A program made the position numbers and the translations under genes. Positions 45,256 through 52,756 of a stretch of DNA of 64,000 nucleotides are shown here, piece by piece. The notes beneath the pieces are model-generated. The model worked only from the letters and a program-made list of their open reading frames with translations, had not been told where the DNA came from and made no database searches. The stretch is from Halorientalis marina (GTDB lineage: Archaea; Halobacteriota; Halobacteria; Halobacteriales; Haloarculaceae): positions 2,728,001 through 2,792,000 of the forward strand of contig NZ_CP095487.1 of NCBI RefSeq assembly GCF_023028345.1, given 5' to 3'. Numbering within the stretch: the first letter of the stretch is position 1; each line of letters opens with the position of its first letter.

Positions 45256-46806
45256 GGTGAGCTTGAACTTCTGAATCTTCCCGCTAGCGGTGCGGGGCAG
45301 GTCGTCGATGAACTCCACCTCGCGGGGGTGTTTGTACTCGGCGATGCGGTCAAGGGCGAACTGCGTGATGTCCTCGGCGGTCACGTCCTCTCCGGGTTCT
45401 GCGTCGGGCACGGGGACGACGAAGGCCTTCGGGACTTCGTTGCGGCGCTCGTCGGGGATGCCCACGACGGCAGCTTCCGCGACGGCGTCGTGTTCGGTCA
45501 GCAGCTCCTCGATCTCGCTGGGGTAGATGTTGTAGCCCGCGGAGACGATGACGTGTTTCTTCCGGTCGACGATCTCGTAGTAGTTGTCGGCGTCTCGGCG
45601 AGCGATGTCGCCGGTGCGGAAGTAGCCGCGTTCGGTGAACGCCCGCGCGGTCGCGTCGGGCATATCGTGGTAGCCCTTCATCACCTGCGGGCCGCGGACG
45701 AGCAGTTCGCCCTCCTCGCCGGGCTGGACCTCCTCGCCGTGCTCGTCGACGATCTTCGAGTCGGTGATGCGGAGCGGCTGGCCGACGGTCCCCTCGCGGG
45801 CGCCGAAGACCGCCTCCTGTTCGGAGTGGGTCGCACCGTTCGTCTCGGTCAGACCGTACCCCTCCGTGATGTCGACGCCGGCGGTCGACTCGAACTCACG
45901 CTGGACGGCGACGGCCATCTTCGCCCCGCCCTCGCCGGCGATCTCCAGGCTCGTCAGGTCGTACTCCCCGAAGCTCTCGTCGTTGACCATGTCGACGTAC
46001 ATCGCGGTGACGCCGACGAAGTGGGTGATGCCGAGGTCCTCGATGGTCTGCATCGCCGTCTCCGCCTGCCAGCGAGCCGGACTCCGGAGGTAGACCGTTC
46101 CGCCGTACACCAGCGGAACCCACGTGCAGTGGGTGAACCCCGTGATGTGATAGAGGGGCAGTTGGACGAGGCTCTTGGTCTCCTCGGGCGGGAGTTCGCC
46201 GTTCAGGCCGTCGATGCCCTGCGTTCGGACGTTCTTGTGGGTGAGCAGGACGCCCTTGGGTCGGCCGGTCGTCCCCGAGGTGTAGGGCTGGAGCGCGACG
46301 TCGTCGGCCGCGCGCTCGACGCGGGTCGGCTCCCCGGCCACGTCCTCGAAGTGGGTATCCCCCTCGGGGACTTCCTCGCGGTCGCCGGAGGTGACGACGA
46401 GCGGGTCCACGTCGGCCTCGTCCAGGGCCTCGCTGACGTTGTTCCGGAGCATCCAGTGGGTGATAACGGCGTCGGCGTCCGTGTCCTCCAGCTGGTAGAC
46501 CATCTCCCGTGGCTTGTACTGGGGGTTCATGAACGAGATCGGCGTTCCGGCCTTCAGCCCACCGAGGACGCTGACGATGTACTCGGGCCTGTTCGGGTGA
46601 TAGAGGACGATCCGGTCGTCCTCGTCGAGGCCGAGGTCGTGGAGGCCGCCCGCGAAGGCCGCCGCCCGCGCGTTCAGTTCCGCGTGCGTGATCTCCTCGC
46701 CACCCGCCTCGATGGCGGTGTGGTCGCCGTGTAACTCCGCGGTGCGGTCGTGGAGACCCGCCGCGTTCCCGGTCAGCGGGTCGTCGCCGAGGTCGTCGAC
46801 GTGCAT
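45247..46806 (-). CDS. Medium/long-chain acyl-CoA ligase (AMP-binding family)
   Basis: 519 residues from ATG 46806. Motifs of ANL adenylating enzymes: P-loop YTSGTTGRPKGV, EGYGLTETNG, the hinge YFRTGDIARRDADNYYEIVDRKKHVI, and GYNIYPSEIEELL; the C-terminal catalytic lysine lies in RTASGKIQKF. It activates a carboxylate, probably a fatty acid, to acyl-CoA. An imperfect palindrome lies in its promoter. It is probably not part of the nitrite island. Confidence 0.93.
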   Translation of the reverse strand: MHVDDLGDDPLTGNAAGLHDRTAELHGDHTAIEAGGEEITHAELNARAAAFAGGLHDLGLDEDDRIVLYHPNRPEYIVSVLGGLKAGTPISFMNPQYKPREMVYQLEDTDADAVITHWMLRNNVSEALDEADVDPLVVTSGDREEVPEGDTHFEDVAGEPTRVERAADDVALQPYTSGTTGRPKGVLLTHKNVRTQGIDGLNGELPPEETKSLVQLPLYHITGFTHCTWVPLVYGGTVYLRSPARWQAETAMQTIEDLGITHFVGVTAMYVDMVNDESFGEYDLTSLEIAGEGGAKMAVAVQREFESTAGVDITEGYGLTETNGATHSEQEAVFGAREGTVGQPLRITDSKIVDEHGEEVQPGEEGELLVRGPQVMKGYHDMPDATARAFTERGYFRTGDIARRDADNYYEIVDRKKHVIVSAGYNIYPSEIEELLTEHDAVAEAAVVGIPDERRNEVPKAFVVPVPDAEPGEDVTAEDITQFALDRIAEYKHPREVEFIDDLPRTASGKIQKFKLTEE

Positions 46807-46807
46807 G

Positions 46808-46840
46808 ACATTCGCTATCAGTGCCCACTGATTTGAATGT
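46808..46840. promoter_or_regulatory. Nested operator-like palindrome upstream of the acyl-CoA ligase
   Basis: The inner palindrome ATCAGTG-CC-CACTGAT (46817-46832, 7-bp arms) is enclosed by ACATTC/GAATGT (46808-46813, 46835-46840). It lies 1-34 nt before the ATG (46806), overlapping where a leaderless transcript would start, and so looks like a repressor site, perhaps responding to acyl-CoA. Confidence 0.5.
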
Positions 46841-46966
46841 TGAGGGTGGTCCGGGTCCTGGGAGGGTATCCGGGAAACTGTCGCGAGCGTTGCGGACCCG
46901 GACGTGGCCGGGAGTCTCCACGACTCGGGCCTGGTGCGCGACCTGACGGGCACGCCCGGGTGAGTG

Positions 46967-46978
46967 CGAACACGTTCG
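46967..46978. promoter_or_regulatory. CGAAC-NN-GTTCG site S2
   Basis: CGAACACGTTCG, perfect consensus, ends 38 nt before the ATG of the conserved unknown gene at 47017. The spacing matches the other sites. Confidence 0.75.
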
Positions 46979-47016
46979 GCAGGACTGACTGGCGGGGTGA
47001 GGCCGTACCGACTCAC

Positions 47017-47583
47017 ATGAACATCCCGTCGATCCGCGGTAACGACGACGAGGGCTTCGACGACTACGACGAGTTCGTCCCCGAGCACGTCCCCGAACCC
47101 GGTGAATTCCTTCGTGGGAACGAAATTCTGGCCGGCGACGACCACCTCGACTTCCACGAACTGACTCGCGAACTGTTCGAGGAGCGGGGCGTCTACGACA
47201 TCACCTTCGGGTACAACCTCGCGCGCCTGAACCTCGACCAGCGCCACCCGGACGCGGGCTTTCGCTACGCCGAGGCGGCCGACGAGGAGGGCGTCCTGCT
47301 CGCGGAGTTCACGCCGACGACGGAGTTCTGCCCGCAGAGCGACACGCTGACGAAGGGCGCCTTCCGCGCGTGGAACGGCCTGCGCGAGCGTCACGACTAC
47401 GACGCCGTGTGGGTTCGTGTCGACCCGATGCACCACGAGAGCCACCGCATCAACGGCGAACTCCGGGCGCTCCAGGAGAGCTTCGAGGACAGCGGCGAGG
47501 TCCCGGACCCGCGGCCGAGCGGCCCCGAGGCCGGCGTCCCCACCGAACGGGGCTACGACAAGGAACCCGACGCACCGTTCTGA
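47017..47583 (+). CDS. Conserved protein of unknown function in the nitrite island
   Basis: 188 residues from ATG 47017, chosen because site S2 lies 38 nt upstream (the open frame extends to 46837 but would overlap the site). Acidic; distinctive blocks FTPTTEFCPQSDTLTKGAFRAWNGL and YDAVWVRVDPMHHESHRINGEL. One cysteine in TEFCPQSD and the MHHESH histidines could bind a metal. No family is recognised with confidence. Expected to be co-regulated with nirK. Confidence 0.6.
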   Translation: MNIPSIRGNDDEGFDDYDEFVPEHVPEPGEFLRGNEILAGDDHLDFHELTRELFEERGVYDITFGYNLARLNLDQRHPDAGFRYAEAADEEGVLLAEFTPTTEFCPQSDTLTKGAFRAWNGLRERHDYDAVWVRVDPMHHESHRINGELRALQESFEDSGEVPDPRPSGPEAGVPTERGYDKEPDAPF

Positions 47584-47604
47584 CCGGAGGCACTCGTCCC
47601 CGCG

Positions 47605-48798
47605 TCAGTCCCGCCACCGCTGGACGAACAGGCCGAGCAGCAGGTACGCGTAGCCGACGGCGGCGAGGGCGGCGAGCGCCCGGCCGGCGAGCGACAGCGG
47701 CGGGCGGCCGAGAGCGAGCGAGAGGGCTTCCAGGGCGAGGCCGAGGACGACGGCCACGAGGACGGCGGCCGCGAACCGGTCGCCGGCGAGCGGGAACCGA
47801 CAAACGGAGGGCGGGTAGAACTGGTAGGTGACGCCGACGATGGAGAGGCCGAGGAAGCCGAGCAGTGCCAGCCGGTAGTGCAGCGCGACGAGACCCGGGC
47901 GGGGGCCGGCGACGGCGAAGGTCAGGCCGAGGCCGACGACGGCGACGCCCGCGAGGGTCCCGGCGAGGACGCCGTAGAAGCCGATCCGCGAGCGGTCGCT
48001 CCGGGCGAAGGCGACCCAGTAGGCGACGGCGAAGGCGCCGATGCCGAGGGTCTCCAGGCCCGCGCCGGCGTGCAGGACGGGGCCGGCGGGGAGGCCGACC
48101 GCGATCAGCACGGGGCCGAGCGCGGCGGCGGGGACGGCGACGACCGCGAGCGCGGTCGGGACCGTGGCGACGAGAAAACGCGGCAGGAGGCGGAAGCCGA
48201 CGGCGACCAGCAGGAGCGCGGCGACGCCGGCCGCGAGCAGGTGCGAGACTCGCGGCGGATAGCCGTCGACGGGGGCGGGCAGCGGCGTCGTCGCAGCGAC
48301 GGTCACGTACGCGCCGACCGCGAGATAGAGGAGGACGACCGGGACCCCCAGGTTCGCGACGCGGTCGACGGGCCGGCGATGGGCGTTGTGGTCACCGGTC
48401 CCGGTCTCCGCCCCGATGAGGTTGTCACGGACCGTCCAGCCGACAGTGAGGAGAAAGACGGCGACGCCGGCGGCCCACAGGAGGGCACCGACCGTCCGGA
48501 CGACCGGGGGCACGCCGGCGAGTGCGCCCGCGGCGAGGGCGGCGGTGCCGACGAGCGCACAGGGAAGGTGGACCGTCGGCCCCCGTGCCGGGCGCAGGTC
48601 GCGGTCGAAGTACGAGGGCACGAGCGAGTAGGCCTTCCCGAAGACGACGTGGAGGACGAAGCCGTAGAGGGCGAGGGCGACCGTGACCCGACGGCCGAGG
48701 CCGGCGACGACGGCGGCCTGCCAGACGACGAACCACAGCACTCCTGTGGCGACGAATCCGCGTGTCCACCGCGAGATCGCTTCGCTCGCCGTTGCCAT
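47605..48798 (-). CDS. Multi-spanning membrane protein, heme-copper-oxidase/NnrS-like
   Basis: 397 residues from ATG 48798, set by site S3 39 nt upstream. About 12 hydrophobic helices, with His residues near helix ends (LHVVFGKAYSLVPSYFDRD, LHAGAGLETLG, VALHYRLALLGFLGLSIVGVTYQFYPPS). The layout resembles the protein at 52757 and the NnrS/oxidase-subunit-I-like proteins linked to NO metabolism, but the full oxidase ligand set is not seen. Perhaps a heme protein handling nitric oxide. Divergent from a cupin gene that shares site S3. Confidence 0.6.
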   Translation of the reverse strand: MATASEAISRWTRGFVATGVLWFVVWQAAVVAGLGRRVTVALALYGFVLHVVFGKAYSLVPSYFDRDLRPARGPTVHLPCALVGTAALAAGALAGVPPVVRTVGALLWAAGVAVFLLTVGWTVRDNLIGAETGTGDHNAHRRPVDRVANLGVPVVLLYLAVGAYVTVAATTPLPAPVDGYPPRVSHLLAAGVAALLLVAVGFRLLPRFLVATVPTALAVVAVPAAALGPVLIAVGLPAGPVLHAGAGLETLGIGAFAVAYWVAFARSDRSRIGFYGVLAGTLAGVAVVGLGLTFAVAGPRPGLVALHYRLALLGFLGLSIVGVTYQFYPPSVCRFPLAGDRFAAAVLVAVVLGLALEALSLALGRPPLSLAGRALAALAAVGYAYLLLGLFVQRWRD

Positions 48799-48837
48799 GT
48801 GCCGGCGTAACACGGCCCGACCGAAAAGCACCGGTCA

Positions 48838-48849
48838 CGAACAAGTTCG
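48838..48849. promoter_or_regulatory. CGAAC-NN-GTTCG site S3 (shared divergent)
   Basis: CGAACAAGTTCG lies between divergent genes, ending 38 nt before the cupin ATG (48888) and 39 nt before the membrane-protein ATG (48798). One palindrome could drive both promoters. Confidence 0.8.
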
Positions 48850-48887
48850 GGGCAAGGGGTTGACGCGGGCGCGGCCTCCGACCACGT

Positions 48888-49256
48888 ATGCCAGCCACCG
48901 ATGTGGACGCCGAGCGGACCTACGACGACGGGCAATTCGTCGCCCGCGAGGTGCATCGCACGGAGCAATCGAAGACCGTCTGTGGCTACTTCGAGCCGGG
49001 GCAGTTCATCCCGGTCCACGCCCCCGACAGCGACGTGACCGTCGTCGTCCAGTCGGGCGAGGGAATCGTCCGCGACGGCGACACCGACCACCCCGTCGAG
49101 TCCGGGTCGGTCGTCACCGTCCCCGCCGGGACCGACCGCGGCGTGAAGGCCGGCGACGAACGACTGGAAGCCGTCCTCGTCACCGCACCGCCACCGACCG
49201 ACGCCGAACACGACCCGGTGCGGCGCGGCCTCCGCGAGGGAACCTTCGAACCCTGA
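48888..49256 (+). CDS. Cupin-domain protein
   Basis: 122 residues. Single cupin barrel: PGQFIPVHAPDSDVTVVVQSGEGIVRDGDTDHPVESGSVVTVPAGTDRGVKAGDE. The metal-binding histidine positions of the first motif are partly replaced (HAPDSD), so the barrel may bind a ligand rather than an active-site metal. Likely a small sensor or storage protein in the nitrite regulon; function unknown. Confidence 0.75.
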   Translation: MPATDVDAERTYDDGQFVAREVHRTEQSKTVCGYFEPGQFIPVHAPDSDVTVVVQSGEGIVRDGDTDHPVESGSVVTVPAGTDRGVKAGDERLEAVLVTAPPPTDAEHDPVRRGLREGTFEP

Positions 49257-49275
49257 CGGAGCCGACGACCCCAGG

Positions 49276-49287
49276 CGAACATATTCG
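49276..49287. promoter_or_regulatory. CGAAC-NN-GTTCG site S4
   Basis: CGAACATATTCG, one mismatch (GTTCG to ATTCG), 39 nt before the ATG at 49327. Identical to site S8. Confidence 0.75.
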
Positions 49288-49326
49288 GGGAAGGTTCGAG
49301 GAGCGTGGAGTGTGAACGGTCGGTGT

Positions 49327-49554
49327 ATGCCTGAACTCGACGTCCGTGACCTGCCGCCCAAGGAGCGCCACCCGAGGATTATGAACTCCTTTGCGGACAT
49401 GGACACCGGCGAGACGCTCGTGTTGATCAACGACCACGACCCGAAGCCGCTCTACTACGAGATGGACGCCGAGGTCGACGCCTTCGACGCGGACGGCTAC
49501 AGCGTGGAACAGGAGGGCGAGGAACGGTTCGTCGCGGAGTTCCCCAAGCGATGA
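49327..49554 (+). CDS. DUF2249 protein (TusA-like fold)
   Basis: 75 residues from ATG 49327; an upstream GTG (49312) is less likely given the site S4 spacing. DUF2249 hallmarks: LDVRDLPPKERHPRIMNSFADMDTGETLVLINDHDPKPLYYEM. Proteins of this family are small TusA-like folds often encoded with nitric oxide and denitrification genes, where they may bind metal or assist cofactor transfer. Its last codons overlap the next gene (ATGA). Confidence 0.9.
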   Translation: MPELDVRDLPPKERHPRIMNSFADMDTGETLVLINDHDPKPLYYEMDAEVDAFDADGYSVEQEGEERFVAEFPKR

Positions 49555-49850
49555 ACCGGGTCGCCTTCGACGACCTGGACGCGGCACCGCACGCGGTGGC
49601 GTTCCCCGACGCCGAACCGCGAGTCATCAAACTCTCGCTCGACGCGGGCGAGCGCGTCGACCCGCACACCCACCCCGAGCGCGAGATCGTGTTCTCCCTG
49701 CGCTCGGGCCGGGTCGAACTCGACCTCGACGACGAGACGCACGACCTCGAAGCCGGCGACGTGGCCCACTTCGACGGCCGGAGCGAGATCTCGCCGAAGG
49801 CAGTCACCGACGCCGATGCACTGCTGGTGCTGGCGGAACGGAGCGACTGA
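49551..49850 (+). CDS. Cupin-domain protein (metal-binding motif intact)
   Basis: 99 residues, ATGA overlap with the DUF2249 gene. The first cupin motif PHTHPEREIVFSLRSGRVEL has the H-x-H-x4-E metal ligands, and the second motif is LEAGDVAHF. A small metal-binding cupin, co-translated with DUF2249; enzymatic role unknown. Confidence 0.85.
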   Translation: MNRVAFDDLDAAPHAVAFPDAEPRVIKLSLDAGERVDPHTHPEREIVFSLRSGRVELDLDDETHDLEAGDVAHFDGRSEISPKAVTDADALLVLAERSD

Positions 49851-49919
49851 AAAGCGGGACGGTCACGGCGCGGCCGGTGGCTGTCCGACCTTCGACCCCC
49901 CTCGTTCTCGCCGCCGCCC

Positions 49920-50189
49920 TCACCGGATGACGGTCACGACGGCGTCGTCGACCGCCACCGTCTCGTACTCGTAGCCCCGGTCGTCCAGTTTCGGGTAGAG
50001 GTGTTGCGGTGCCCGGTCGTTGACCTGGACGAGCACCGTGTCGTCGTCGAGTTCGACCAGCCGTTCGAGCGTGTTCTTCAGCGGTTTCGGCGGCCCGAGG
50101 TCCCGCACGTCCATCCGCTCGGTCGGGCCGTCGACCGACAGCTCCACCGCGTCGAGCGCCTGCCGTTCGTGGTCGGCCGTCGAGGACAT
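49920..50189 (-). CDS. Second DUF2249 protein
   Basis: 89 residues from ATG 50189, with site S5 38 nt upstream. DUF2249 pattern MDVRDLGPPKPLKNTLERLVELDDDTVLVQVNDRAPQHLYPKLDDRGYEYETV. Longer open frames on this strand (to 50681) overlap the regulator gene and are not used. It forms a pair with the DUF2249 protein at 49327. Confidence 0.9.
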   Translation of the reverse strand: MSSTADHERQALDAVELSVDGPTERMDVRDLGPPKPLKNTLERLVELDDDTVLVQVNDRAPQHLYPKLDDRGYEYETVAVDDAVVTVIR

Positions 50190-50227
50190 ACCGGTGGGTT
50201 CGGTCGAGACGACCCCAAACGTTTCCC

Positions 50228-50261
50228 CGAACGCGTTCGGACGTGAGGTCGAACATGTTCG
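50228..50261. promoter_or_regulatory. Paired CGAAC-NN-GTTCG sites S5 and S6
   Basis: CGAACGCGTTCG (50228-50239) and CGAACATGTTCG (50250-50261), 22 bp centre to centre, in the divergent region. S5 ends 38 nt before the DUF2249 ATG (50189) and S6 ends 39 nt before the regulator ATG (50301). Two helical turns apart, they could bind regulator dimers cooperatively and allow autoregulation. Confidence 0.8.
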
Positions 50262-50300
50262 CGACCACGCACCTTGCCGTGGCGCCTGTTGGATAGATCG

Positions 50301-50942
50301 ATGCCACGAGCGAAACTGCGCGTGTCGCTGCCGGAGTCGGCCTGGATCGGCGCGCTGTCGCGGGCACAGCCGTCGGTGACCTTCCGGGTCCTGGCGGCGC
50401 TCCCGATGGCGGAGACGGGTGTCGGCCTCGTGGAGTTGATCGGGCCGGACCTCGGTGCGGTGATCGAGGAAATGAACGCACGGGACGCGGTCCTGACGGT
50501 GGACGTGCTCGCCGAGTCCGACGACCGGATGGTGATCGAGTTCGAGACGAGCGAGCCGCTGCTCCTGTTTTCGGTCCAGGAGTCCGGCGTGCCGCTGGAG
50601 CCGCCCATCGAGATCGTGGACGGCGAGGCGACCGTCGAGGTCACTGCCACGCAGGACCGGCTCTCCGATTTCGGTACGCAACTCGAACAGTTCGGGATGC
50701 GCTTCGACGTCGAGTACATCCGTCGGGGCGTCAAGTCGACCGAGCAGTTACTGACCGACAGCCAGCGCGACCTCGTGTTGACGGCTGTCGAACGCGGGTA
50801 CTACGACACGCCGCGGGAGTGCTCACTGACCGACATCGCCGACCACCTCGACATGGCGAAATCGACCGTCAGCGAGACGCTCCACCGCGCCGAGAGCGCC
50901 ATCATCTCCGAGTTCGTCGCCGAACTCGAAGAGGACATCTGA
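50301..50942 (+). CDS. Bat-type HTH transcriptional regulator
   Basis: 213 residues from ATG 50301. The C-terminal HTH_10 motif of the bacterioopsin-activator (Bat) family is clear: LTDSQRDLVLTAVERGYYDTPRECSLTDIADHLDMAKSTVSETLHRAESAIISEF. The N-terminal 140 residues are a beta-rich sensing domain. NarO-type regulators of haloarchaeal denitrification belong to this family but carry an N-terminal cysteine cluster, which is absent here (only one Cys in the HTH region). It may be a DmsR- or NarO-related partner. The gene has its own palindrome site S6. Confidence 0.85.
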   Translation: MPRAKLRVSLPESAWIGALSRAQPSVTFRVLAALPMAETGVGLVELIGPDLGAVIEEMNARDAVLTVDVLAESDDRMVIEFETSEPLLLFSVQESGVPLEPPIEIVDGEATVEVTATQDRLSDFGTQLEQFGMRFDVEYIRRGVKSTEQLLTDSQRDLVLTAVERGYYDTPRECSLTDIADHLDMAKSTVSETLHRAESAIISEFVAELEEDI

Positions 50943-50966
50943 ACTGTTTCGGCGAGAACGAACGCG

Positions 50967-52043
50967 TCAGTCCGCGTCGACGCCCCCGTCGTCGGCCTCG
51001 TACCCGTCGGGCACGTACGGGCAGAGCGGGTCGGCCGCGAGCGGGTCGCCGGTGTGGGCGTAGGCCCGCGAGCGGCTCCCGCCGCAGACGTGGCGGAACT
51101 CGCAGGCGCCGCACTTCCCGCCGAGTTCGTCGCGGTCGCGGAGCCGCTCGAACAGCTCGTGGTCGCGGTACACGTTCACGACGTCCTCCTCGCGGACGTT
51201 CCCGGCCGACTTCGGGAGGAAGCCGGAGGGGTAGATGTCGCCGGTGTGGCTGACGAACGCGAAGCCGTCGCCGGCGATGACGCCGCCGCGCCGCTTCAGT
51301 GCGTCCCCACCGGGGTCGTCGTCCCCCTGCTGGAGCTTCACGCGCCGATAGTGGGGCGCCTCGGTCGTCTTGACGCCGAAGGGTTCCTCGTCGGCGACGT
51401 CGGCGAGCCAGGCCATCACGTCGTCGGTCCGTTCGGGCGCGACCGGATCGAGGACGCGGCCGCGGCCGACCGGGACGAGGAAGAACACGCTCCAGAGGAC
51501 GGCCCCCAGCTCGCGGACCCGCTCGCGGATCGCCGGCAGTTGTGTGACCGTCTCCGCACAGACGGTCGTGTTTATCTGGAGCGGGAGGCCGGCGTCCGTG
51601 GCCGCCTCCGCCGCCCGCAGCGTCTCGTCGAAGCTCCCGCCCTCGCCGCGGAAACTGTCGTGGGCCGCGGCGTCGCCGCCGTCGAGCGAGAGCGCGATCC
51701 GCCGCAGGCCGGCGTCCGCGAGGTCGTCGAGCGTCGCCCGAGTGAGCGAGGACGTGCCGCTCGGGGTCAGCGACATCGAGAGCCCGAGGTCGTCGCCGTG
51801 GGCCACGAGGTCGGTGAGGTCGGGCCGCTTGCAGGGGTCACCGCCCGAGAGGACGACCAGCTGGTTCTCGCCGAACTCGCTGACGTCCGCCAGGAGGGCT
51901 TTCCCCTCGGCCGTCGTCAGTTCGTCGGGGTGGCGGGCGGGCTCCGCGTCCGCCCGGCAGTGTTCGCAGGCCAGGTCACAGGCCTGCGTGACCTCCCAGA
52001 TGAACACGACCGGCCGTTCGGTCCGGTTGGCTGTGGGTCGCAT
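50967..52043 (-). CDS. Radical SAM/SPASM enzyme of the nitrite island
   Basis: 358 residues. The 4Fe-4S cluster motif C22-x3-C26-x2-C29 (ACDLACEHC), followed by SGGDPCKRPDL. The C-terminal SPASM-like region DIYPSGFLPKSAGNVRE and KCGACEFRHVCGGSRSRAY with a final CPY binds auxiliary clusters. It fits the TIGR04053 group that also resembles heme-pathway AhbC/AhbD/NirJ enzymes. It lies 3 nt after the halocyanin stop, so they are one operon. Candidate substrate: the CGCGG peptide at 54094; a porphyrin is the alternative. Confidence 0.9.
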   Translation of the reverse strand: MRPTANRTERPVVFIWEVTQACDLACEHCRADAEPARHPDELTTAEGKALLADVSEFGENQLVVLSGGDPCKRPDLTDLVAHGDDLGLSMSLTPSGTSSLTRATLDDLADAGLRRIALSLDGGDAAAHDSFRGEGGSFDETLRAAEAATDAGLPLQINTTVCAETVTQLPAIRERVRELGAVLWSVFFLVPVGRGRVLDPVAPERTDDVMAWLADVADEEPFGVKTTEAPHYRRVKLQQGDDDPGGDALKRRGGVIAGDGFAFVSHTGDIYPSGFLPKSAGNVREEDVVNVYRDHELFERLRDRDELGGKCGACEFRHVCGGSRSRAYAHTGDPLAADPLCPYVPDGYEADDGGVDAD

Positions 52044-52046
52044 GGC

Positions 52047-52625
52047 CTACCTGACGACGACGGCACCTTTCATCCCGAGGGCCTCGTGTGGGGTGCAGTA
52101 GTAGGTGACGGCGCCGGTGGAGTCGAAGGTCTGCTCGAAGGTGAAGCCGGACTCGGCGGTGAGTTCGCTCTCGAAGTCACCGCCGCTCTCGGCGACGACG
52201 TTGTGTTGACTGCCCTGCCCGGTCCACTCCCAGGTGACGGTCGTGCCCGAGTCGACGGCGATGGCCGGCGGCGCGTACGCGAAGTTACCGTTGTTCCCGC
52301 TGGCGCCGACCTCGACGGTCACGCTGTCCTGGCCGGTCATGTCCGCCAGCGAGCCGTCGAAATTGCTCGTATCGGAGAGGTAGTCGCTGACCGCGGATGG
52401 GACTTCCATGCTCCCGCCGCCGCTCTCGGTGGTGTCGCCACCGTTGCCGCCGCTCTCCGTGGTGTCACCGCCGCCGTTGCCGCCGCTCTCCGTGGTGTCA
52501 CCGCCGCCGTTGCCGCCGCTCTCCGGCGTCGAGTTCCCGCCCCCGCCGCTACAGCCGGCGAGCGCACCCGCCACCGTCAGCGCGCCGAGTCCACGAACCA
52601 CCGTCCGCCTGTTGTACTCGCTCAT
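52047..52625 (-). CDS. Halocyanin (type-1 copper lipoprotein)
   Basis: 192 residues. Tat-type signal NRRTVVRGLGALTVAGALAGC with lipobox. A Gly/Thr/Ser/Glu linker of tandem repeats follows (about residues 26-75). The copper domain has QHNVV (His ligand) and the loop YYCTPHEALGMKG (Cys, His, Met ligands). It is an outer-face membrane-anchored electron carrier, very likely the donor for NirK encoded 2.5 kb away. A CGAAC site lies 78 nt upstream. Confidence 0.95.
   Translation of the reverse strand: MSEYNRRTVVRGLGALTVAGALAGCSGGGGNSTPESGGNGGGDTTESGGNGGGDTTESGGNGGDTTESGGGSMEVPSAVSDYLSDTSNFDGSLADMTGQDSVTVEVGASGNNGNFAYAPPAIAVDSGTTVTWEWTGQGSQHNVVAESGGDFESELTAESGFTFEQTFDSTGAVTYYCTPHEALGMKGAVVVR
52415..52523 (-). 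repeat. 33-bp tandem repeats encoding the halocyanin linker
   Basis: About three units of roughly 30-33 bp (core GCCGCTCTCCGTGGTGTCACC on the plus strand, first unit shorter) encode repeated SGGNGGGDTTE residues. Repeat number is likely to vary between strains. Not a CRISPR: no unique spacers, and the repeats are in frame. Confidence 0.85.
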
Positions 52626-52703
52626 GTGCGTTCGTCGCTCCGTCGCGTGTGCATATACCCCCGTTCAGGATTCCTGCCGCCTGAAAACGATAGACTCGAA
52701 CGC

Positions 52704-52715
52704 CGAACGTGTTCG
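52704..52715. promoter_or_regulatory. CGAAC-NN-GTTCG site S7
   Basis: CGAACGTGTTCG, perfect consensus. Ends 41 nt before the ATG at 52757 and begins 78 nt before the halocyanin ATG, so it may serve the membrane protein and less directly the halocyanin operon. Confidence 0.75.
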
Positions 52716-52756
52716 GCGCCAGGCCGAGAAACCGCCGGACCGTAGGCTCCGGTATC

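Noticed and set aside
49312..49327. GTG start of the DUF2249 gene at 49312
   Set aside because: The ATG at 49327 keeps the operator spacing of 39 nt seen throughout the island and matches the family start.
52415..52523. CRISPR-like repeats at the halocyanin gene
   Set aside because: Repeats are in frame, of constant phase with no unique spacers, and encode a linker.
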